A stretch of DNA of 24,676 nucleotides, from the NCBI GenBank assembly GCA_023245475.1, contig JAHFKF010000008.1, positions 1-24,676 on the forward strand. Reading direction: 5' to 3'. Source of the stretch: Candidatus Levyibacteriota bacterium. GTDB lineage: Bacteria; Patescibacteriota; Microgenomatia; Levybacterales; UBA12049. The notes under the pieces were generated by a model. That model had not been told where the DNA came from. It ran no database searches and worked only from the letters and a program-made list of their open reading frames with translations. Positions 19,972 to 24,676 of the stretch are shown piece by piece (the first letter of the stretch is position 1; each line of letters begins with the position of its first letter). The position numbers and the translations under genes are program-made.

Positions 19972-22900
19972 AGATTTATTAATGAAGGCGCTACTGCTGT
20001 ATAGTCAGCAAGCAACTCTTTCTTATGAATACTTTTTCCAATTAACATATAAAAGTCATGTGCACTTTTATCCCAACTGAAGTTTTGTGCCCACACCGAA
20101 GCGTTGTGTGAAAGTTCCTTGCGATAACTTTCATCTGTAATTATCAACTCCATTGCTTGAGAAAAAGCCTTTACATTCTTAAACTCTACCAGTATACCAG
20201 TTTTGCCATCAACAACCGAGTCTTGTAATCCTTTAACTCGAGAAGCAATAACTGGTGTACCCACTGAATTTGACTCAATAACAGTAATACCCCATCCTTC
20301 AATTTGAGAAGGTTGGATCATCGCCCAGGCCTCGGTATACAATCGATATTTTTCTTCTTCATTTACCTTACCCAAAAAATCAACATGGTTTTCAAGATGT
20401 AATGACGTAACCAGTGCACGCAATTCATTTTCACATTCACCTGTCCCGACAATAGAAAATTTTGCTGTTGGATGTGCTTTGGCTACATGAGCGAATGCTT
20501 CGATGGCAACAGCCACATTTTTATATGCTTTTAACCGTCCTAAATACATAAATGAAGGATAATCTGTCTTAGCAAATATTTGCTCTGTATGTCCTACAAT
20601 ACCATTGTGAACGACAGTAATATTTTCTTCTTTAGTAAATCCAAGTTTCACGATTTCCTTCTTAGACGATTCAGAGACAGTAATAATTTGTTTGTTTTTA
20701 TAAACAAGCGGCATGACTTTACCTTCCAAAAATTGGGCGAGATGATTAAAAGGAAATCTTAAAAAAGCTCTAAAGACTTCCTGATGGATATGATGGATTA
20801 CCAAAATAACAGGACGGCGAGTCCACAATGGGGCAAAGAAAGGAATGCCATTTTCACAATCAACGATCACATCATATTTACCTCTGAACTTAAGAAGATA
20901 GTAAAGAATAGCGAAAAGATACACAGTATACGTACCGCCATTTCGAACAATTTCAATGCCATCAACGGTTTGATGTGCAACACTTTTATTATCGTTCCCA
21001 CAGAATAATGTAACTTTGTTACCATCCTTAACCCAACGCTTTGCTAACTCATGAATATATACTTCAGCTCCTCCTGCATAAACATGTTTGGTATCTCTCC
21101 AATTAAAAACCAAGATTCGCAACTCCTTCTTTCTCCATGCTTTTTCAGGAGAGGATGGCATAATTGCACCCAAGAAACTTTTAATGTTATTATCAAGAAT
21201 TTGTCTATGATATGAATCAATAACAAAGAAAATGGTTGCTCCAAGAATTAGTGTGGTAAAGTATGTGTTAAGAAGCACTATGTCACTAATAGTATTGTGT
21301 GATAGACTCAAAGCAATGAGTTGTATGATCAGCAGGAGGATTGACGAGAATGTCATTGCATAACTGCCTCGTTTGAAATAATACACACCGATAACATCAG
21401 CAATTACAAAACAGAGACATCCGAATAAATAGAAGTCTAAGTAAGGAATTCCACCATACCCTTCATAACCAAAGATAATAAACCCAATCCATTGAAAAAG
21501 GAAGGTAAAGAAGATCAACATATATACATGAGAACGGGCAACTAATGAAGCCAAAAGCTGTGCAGCAATAAACAGAAACTTACCAGCAAATGCAAGCAAG
21601 AGATAACTACTTGCCAAATTAAATGGTAATAACAGCGTCGCTATAGTCACATCTCCTGTTAAGAACAGTAAGAAAGGAACACCACTTACCACACTAGCAA
21701 GTGTTTGCCATAATCGAACACGCAGTTGGAAAGCAGCAAGTCTCTTAGCTGGACTAAGGACAGGAGCTGCTACTGGTTGCTGTATAGAAACTGGACTAGT
21801 AGATGTTGTTGCTGCTGGAACAGGAATACCATTTTGTTGCAAATGGAATCCATGAACTGTCTTTTCCCAATAATGAGGTTTTAAAATAAGCTGATATAAC
21901 GCCATACATCCCGCAATACTAAGTAATACCCAATAAAAAGGAATAAGAAAAATATATTTCATCAAATCCCATTGGTTACGTCTGGCACAACCAATCATGT
22001 AGTAATAAAAGAATAAGAAGTTACCAAAGATCCATGAGAAGACAGCAAGATAAGAAATCGGTGGTTGATATATTGCCTGAATTGCAGGACCAACTAGTGG
22101 ATATGCAAAAAAGTATGCCAAGGTAATAACCCACATTAATGGATTCAAAAGAATAAAAAGTAATTTCCCACCAACAGTCAATTGGAAGATAAGATGGTGC
22201 CATAATCCTTTTTCTTTAATATAAGCAGCAGGATTTCTTGTGTGCACAAGATATGTTTGCATGTATCCTTTGATCCATCGAGATCGTTGTCGAATCCAGT
22301 TTTTAACTTTACTCGTTGCTTCTTCAAGGGTTGTTGATTCAATGATTGCAGTTTGATATCCTTTTTTAAAAAGTCGAACTCCCAAATCAGCATCTTCAGT
22401 AACGTTAAACGGATCCCATCCTTGAAGCTCTCGTAATACTTTGGTCTTAAAATGATTACTTGTTCCACCGAGTGGAATCGCTGATTTAATTGATTGTATT
22501 CCGGTAAGGGTAAGATCAAACCACAATGAGTATTCAGCAGCAAAGAATCGAGTCAAGAAATTTTGTCGTGCATTATAATAGTTAAGCTTTGCCTGTAAAC
22601 AGACAACGTGTTTTGGAGAATGAGCAAAACCAAGATATGCTTTTTTAAGCTGCGCCGTATCTGGAATATCTTCAGCATCATAAATAACAAGATATTCACC
22701 CCGAGCATGAAGAAGTCCATAGTTACATGCTTTTGGCTTTGTCTTTGGCAACGAATGAGGAACAATAATTTTTCGGATATATCCAGGTAGCTGCATTTGA
22801 TCAATTGTTGCAATAGAATCAACATCATCTTCTTCAAGTAACAACAACACATCTAGTTTATCTTTTGGCCAATCAAGTGCTTCAATAGCTTGAACGAACT

Positions 22901-23243
22901 GTGGCAAGACGTGAGCTTCCTTATATAATGGACATAAAATAGAGTAGACTGGTAAATCTTCATCAGCAACAGATTGAAGTTCCTCCTTGGTAAAACGTAA
23001 TTCTTTTGGCTTATTTAGACTTAAGAGAATCAATACTAAATTAAAAACAGTATCAATGAAATAAAGAATACTAATAAAAGCAACCCCAAACTGTAGGGTT
23101 TTAAAGGGAGTAAGCCATAACGCAATAAGAATTGTTACAAGAGAAATGCCAATAAAAATCCGCTGTCCTACAGAAAAAGTTTGCAGGGCAGAGAGAGCCG
23201 AAGGAAGTTCTGTATGAGTTTTGTATGTCGTTCTTTGTTTCAT
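19968..23243 (-). CDS. GT2-GT4 fusion: membrane synthase-like glycosyltransferase joined to a group 1 glycosyltransferase
   Basis: The 1091-residue protein opens the glycan operon. Two helices (about 29-77) precede a GT2 domain of the NfrB/XagB/cellulose-synthase-like kind (about 97-335). That domain has CPLYKEA, DAED (189-192), TEDADLG (282-288) and QRSRW (319-323), the set found in processive synthases. Several helices follow (350-455), then a Pro/Ala/Ser/Thr linker (470-500) and a second membrane block (510-676). A GT4 domain (about 708-1070) follows, with YAGGAEVYIHELAKRW (722-737), LGRLKAYKN, GTGE and the E-x7-E motif in EGWGITVIE (982-990). So one chain probably combines polymerisation or translocation with addition of a further sugar. 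Only a weak -10 (TATAAG, 23253-23248) lies close before the ATG. Confidence 0.9.
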   Translation of the reverse strand: MKQRTTYKTHTELPSALSALQTFSVGQRIFIGISLVTILIALWLTPFKTLQFGVAFISILYFIDTVFNLVLILLSLNKPKELRFTKEELQSVADEDLPVYSILCPLYKEAHVLPQFVQAIEALDWPKDKLDVLLLLEEDDVDSIATIDQMQLPGYIRKIIVPHSLPKTKPKACNYGLLHARGEYLVIYDAEDIPDTAQLKKAYLGFAHSPKHVVCLQAKLNYYNARQNFLTRFFAAEYSLWFDLTLTGIQSIKSAIPLGGTSNHFKTKVLRELQGWDPFNVTEDADLGVRLFKKGYQTAIIESTTLEEATSKVKNWIRQRSRWIKGYMQTYLVHTRNPAAYIKEKGLWHHLIFQLTVGGKLLFILLNPLMWVITLAYFFAYPLVGPAIQAIYQPPISYLAVFSWIFGNFLFFYYYMIGCARRNQWDLMKYIFLIPFYWVLLSIAGCMALYQLILKPHYWEKTVHGFHLQQNGIPVPAATTSTSPVSIQQPVAAPVLSPAKRLAAFQLRVRLWQTLASVVSGVPFLLFLTGDVTIATLLLPFNLASSYLLLAFAGKFLFIAAQLLASLVARSHVYMLIFFTFLFQWIGFIIFGYEGYGGIPYLDFYLFGCLCFVIADVIGVYYFKRGSYAMTFSSILLLIIQLIALSLSHNTISDIVLLNTYFTTLILGATIFFVIDSYHRQILDNNIKSFLGAIMPSSPEKAWRKKELRILVFNWRDTKHVYAGGAEVYIHELAKRWVKDGNKVTLFCGNDNKSVAHQTVDGIEIVRNGGTYTVYLFAILYYLLKFRGKYDVIVDCENGIPFFAPLWTRRPVILVIHHIHQEVFRAFLRFPFNHLAQFLEGKVMPLVYKNKQIITVSESSKKEIVKLGFTKEENITVVHNGIVGHTEQIFAKTDYPSFMYLGRLKAYKNVAVAIEAFAHVAKAHPTAKFSIVGTGECENELRALVTSLHLENHVDFLGKVNEEEKYRLYTEAWAMIQPSQIEGWGITVIESNSVGTPVIASRVKGLQDSVVDGKTGILVEFKNVKAFSQAMELIITDESYRKELSHNASVWAQNFSWDKSAHDFYMLIGKSIHKKELLADYTAVAPSLINL

Positions 23244-23344
23244 ATTTCTTATAGGTTGATCATTTCTTAAAAAGATATCGCATTAACTGGATATCTTTCT
23301 TTATAAAATTACTAAAGAAACAATCACAAATGCTAAAAAATAAT

Positions 23345-23362
23345 TAAGACATTAATGTCTTA
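23345..23362. repeat. Perfect 18-bp palindrome
   Basis: TAAGACATTAATGTCTTA is its own reverse complement over all 18 bases. It lies about 100 bases before the glycan operon start. There is no T-run on either side, so an operator for a dimeric regulator is more likely than a terminator. Confidence 0.5.
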
Positions 23363-23611
23363 TAGTATGCAATACTATCAAGAATATAGCTGAAAGTCAA
23401 GTCAAGACTGTTTATTGATCACAATTAAATAAAAGACATGTATAACATAGAAAACCTATATTGTCAAAATAGGATAACCGTTGTCTATAAACTGAAAGAT
23501 TTTCTTATTTATTTTCACTTACTAATGATAAATTAAGGCTATAAGCTTGCGTTAAATTGTATCTTTTATTATTTAGTCTTTGTGAAGAACATTGCGCTTG
23601 TGTTTGTTAAG

Positions 23612-23640
23612 TTGAAAAAATGAAGCTAATCGTTTATAAT
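23612..23640 (+). promoter_or_regulatory. Promoter of the right-edge membrane protein gene
   Basis: -35 TTGAAA (23612-23617), 17-base spacer, consensus -10 TATAAT (23635-23640). The predicted start near 23647 coincides with the first base of a hairpin. Confidence 0.7.
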
Positions 23641-23646
23641 CGCTAC

Positions 23647-23662
23647 TCTAGGCTGGCCTAGA
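23647..23662 (+). other. Hairpin at the predicted 5' end of the mRNA
   Basis: TCTAGG-CTGG-CCTAGA is a perfect 6-bp hairpin (7 bp if the loop closes to TG). It begins where transcription from the 23635 -10 should start and ends ten bases before the ATG. Confidence 0.5.
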
Positions 23663-23671
23663 AGAATTATT

Positions 23672-24676
23672 ATGATGACGCGATATTTACGATCAAAAAA
23701 ATTTCTGCTCGATATTATCTTTCTTGGCTTACTCACCGTAATTTCTGGAGCGATAATTTCGTTCTACTTTCCTGCGGAGAACTTAAATGTAAGCTATCCT
23801 GATTGGATGGTGCAGGCATTTCGTATTCAAGAACTGAATCTTCATGGAATGACATCCTGGACACACACGTGGTCAAACGGTATTCAGCTTTGGAGATCTT
23901 ACCAATTTCTCCCACAATGGTTTACCTTGGGCATAGCAAATCTCTTCGCTGTTGATATACCCCGAGCAATGGTACTCGTAGTTATCGGACAATTTATTGC
24001 ATTGAGAGTAGTAACCTATATTGTGGCACGACTACTTCACTATTCACCTTTCACCGCGCTTTTTGCGGGAATTATGACATTTTCTATCTCATATTTCTGG
24101 AAGGCAGTCGGGGATTATTCGCTATTGTTTGCCTTTTCTATCTTCCCATTGATGATTTTTCTTTGGGTAAAGTATATGCAAGGAAAAATGAGATGGCTTT
24201 ATCCATATCTCGCTGGTTTAATGTTTTATGTGCACCCAATACTTGGTATCACAAGTATATCGCTTTGGGCAGTATCAAAGTTTTTTGAAGGATCACAAGT
24301 ATTTTCTCGACAGAGCTTTATCCAATTTTTCCTTTTTCTACTTTCATCTGGACTCTTCTGGGCACCAATTGTATTTAAGACATCATATACTAATTCTACT
24401 GCATATCTTGCTACTAAGGAATTCCTACAGTTAAGTCTCAATCCATTCTCATATTTTGGGTTGAGTTTATTCCTGCTTATCGTTTTCTTTATTGGATTCA
24501 TTCATCAGTTTTTCCCTGTACAGAGAAAATATCGATGGTCTAAAATTCTTTTTCTTTTTGTCGTTTTATTCTTTGGACTGATCTATATCGGAACACATAT
24601 TTCTTTACCCGCTATTATTAATCAATTTCAATACACGCGCGGAATTGGACTTATTGGTATTGGAATTATCTTTGCT
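23672..24676 (+). CDS. Polytopic membrane protein, GT-C-like (3' end outside window)
   Basis: The frame is open from ATG 23672 to the window edge (335 codons, no stop). The protein begins MMTRYLRSKKFLLDIIFLGLL and has eight or more predicted helices. Its first extracytoplasmic loop (FYFPAENLNVSYPDWMVQAFRIQELNLHG) has an acidic PDW motif, followed by TWSNGIQLWRSYQFLPQWF. This resembles lipid-linked-sugar glycosyltransferases or the related large membrane proteins of CPR genomes, but the family is not certain. A strong promoter, a leader hairpin and a weak purine-rich Shine-Dalgarno (AGAAG) precede it. It is divergent from the glycan operon and probably part of the same surface-glycan function. 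A second ATG follows immediately at 23675. Confidence 0.75.
   Translation, partial: MMTRYLRSKKFLLDIIFLGLLTVISGAIISFYFPAENLNVSYPDWMVQAFRIQELNLHGMTSWTHTWSNGIQLWRSYQFLPQWFTLGIANLFAVDIPRAMVLVVIGQFIALRVVTYIVARLLHYSPFTALFAGIMTFSISYFWKAVGDYSLLFAFSIFPLMIFLWVKYMQGKMRWLYPYLAGLMFYVHPILGITSISLWAVSKFFEGSQVFSRQSFIQFFLFLLSSGLFWAPIVFKTSYTNSTAYLATKEFLQLSLNPFSYFGLSLFLLIVFFIGFIHQFFPVQRKYRWSKILFLFVVLFFGLIYIGTHISLPAIINQFQYTRGIGLIGIGIIFA

Larger units (their letters stand above)
23244..23646. other. Gene-free divergent control region
   Basis: This AT-rich region of about 400 bases lies between the minus-strand glycan operon and the plus-strand membrane-protein gene. I see no credible gene. It contains a perfect 18-bp palindrome (23345-23362), a good plus-strand promoter (23612-23640) and a poor minus-strand -10 near 23250. 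Its length is exceptional for this compact window, which points to regulation of the polysaccharide genes. Confidence 0.5.

Noticed and set aside
1..24676. Prophage, insertion sequence or defence system
   Set aside because: No transposase, integrase, phage structural, restriction or toxin-antitoxin motifs were found in any frame I could read.

Overview
The window is AT-rich, densely packed bacterial DNA that most likely comes from the Candidate Phyla Radiation (Patescibacteria), probably the Microgenomates side. This is an inference from gene content and style. It has many small single-domain proteins, a sortase next to a protein ending in LAKTG plus a membrane anchor, a secreted protein built from SNTGGNDAN-type repeats, several GT-C/GT2 membrane glycosyltransferases, and a short GC-rich palindrome inserted in frame in a gene and read as LPAGKAG. 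TGA is used as a stop codon (for example 18273-18275 and 19968-19970), which argues against the recoded Gracilibacteria/SR1 lineages. There are no rRNA genes, CRISPR arrays or insertion sequences.

Layout. Positions 1-250 (minus strand) hold a promoter and an FMN-riboswitch-like leader feeding a gene that runs off the left edge. A tRNA-His with its own promoter and terminator follows (plus). Positions 540-3600 are a string of independently transcribed small genes: SAM methyltransferase, a decayed or short-ORF region, cold-shock protein, RBBP9/YdeN-type hydrolase, YdeI/OmdA-like protein and a SnoaL-like protein. Positions 3640-6510 (minus) form a copper operon: CsoR repressor with an operator on its own promoter, a Met-rich DUF305 protein, and a P1B ATPase with a CPD instead of CPC/CPH metal motif. 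Positions 6530-9570 hold a lone beta-sandwich ligand-binding-like protein, an unknown protein, a D-Ala-D-Ala carboxypeptidase and an EEP-fold phosphoesterase. Positions 9700-12930 hold a duplicated-repeat secreted protein behind a leader hairpin, a kynurenine-3-monooxygenase-like flavoprotein, and a sortase with its LAKTG substrate.

Positions 13000-23243 (minus) are one tightly packed surface-polysaccharide cluster. Read in its own direction it is: GT2-GT4 fusion, GT2, NodB-type polysaccharide deacetylase, two GT-C membrane proteins, a membrane-anchored TIM-barrel glycosidase-like protein and a FemAB/GNAT-like transferase. Most genes overlap by 4-11 bases or lie 1-16 bases apart. A divergent promoter at 23612 starts another polytopic membrane protein that runs off the right edge. 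The combination of processive synthase, deacetylase and glycosidase resembles PNAG-type (Pga/Ica) exopolysaccharide machinery but with different parts. It is the best candidate here for an undescribed system.

A second theme is gene expression. At about ten starts a good -10 box ends only 6-11 bases before the start codon, which predicts leaderless mRNAs. Strong Shine-Dalgarno sequences appear mainly inside operons and at the cold-shock and repeat-protein genes. This pattern also corrects several start codons.
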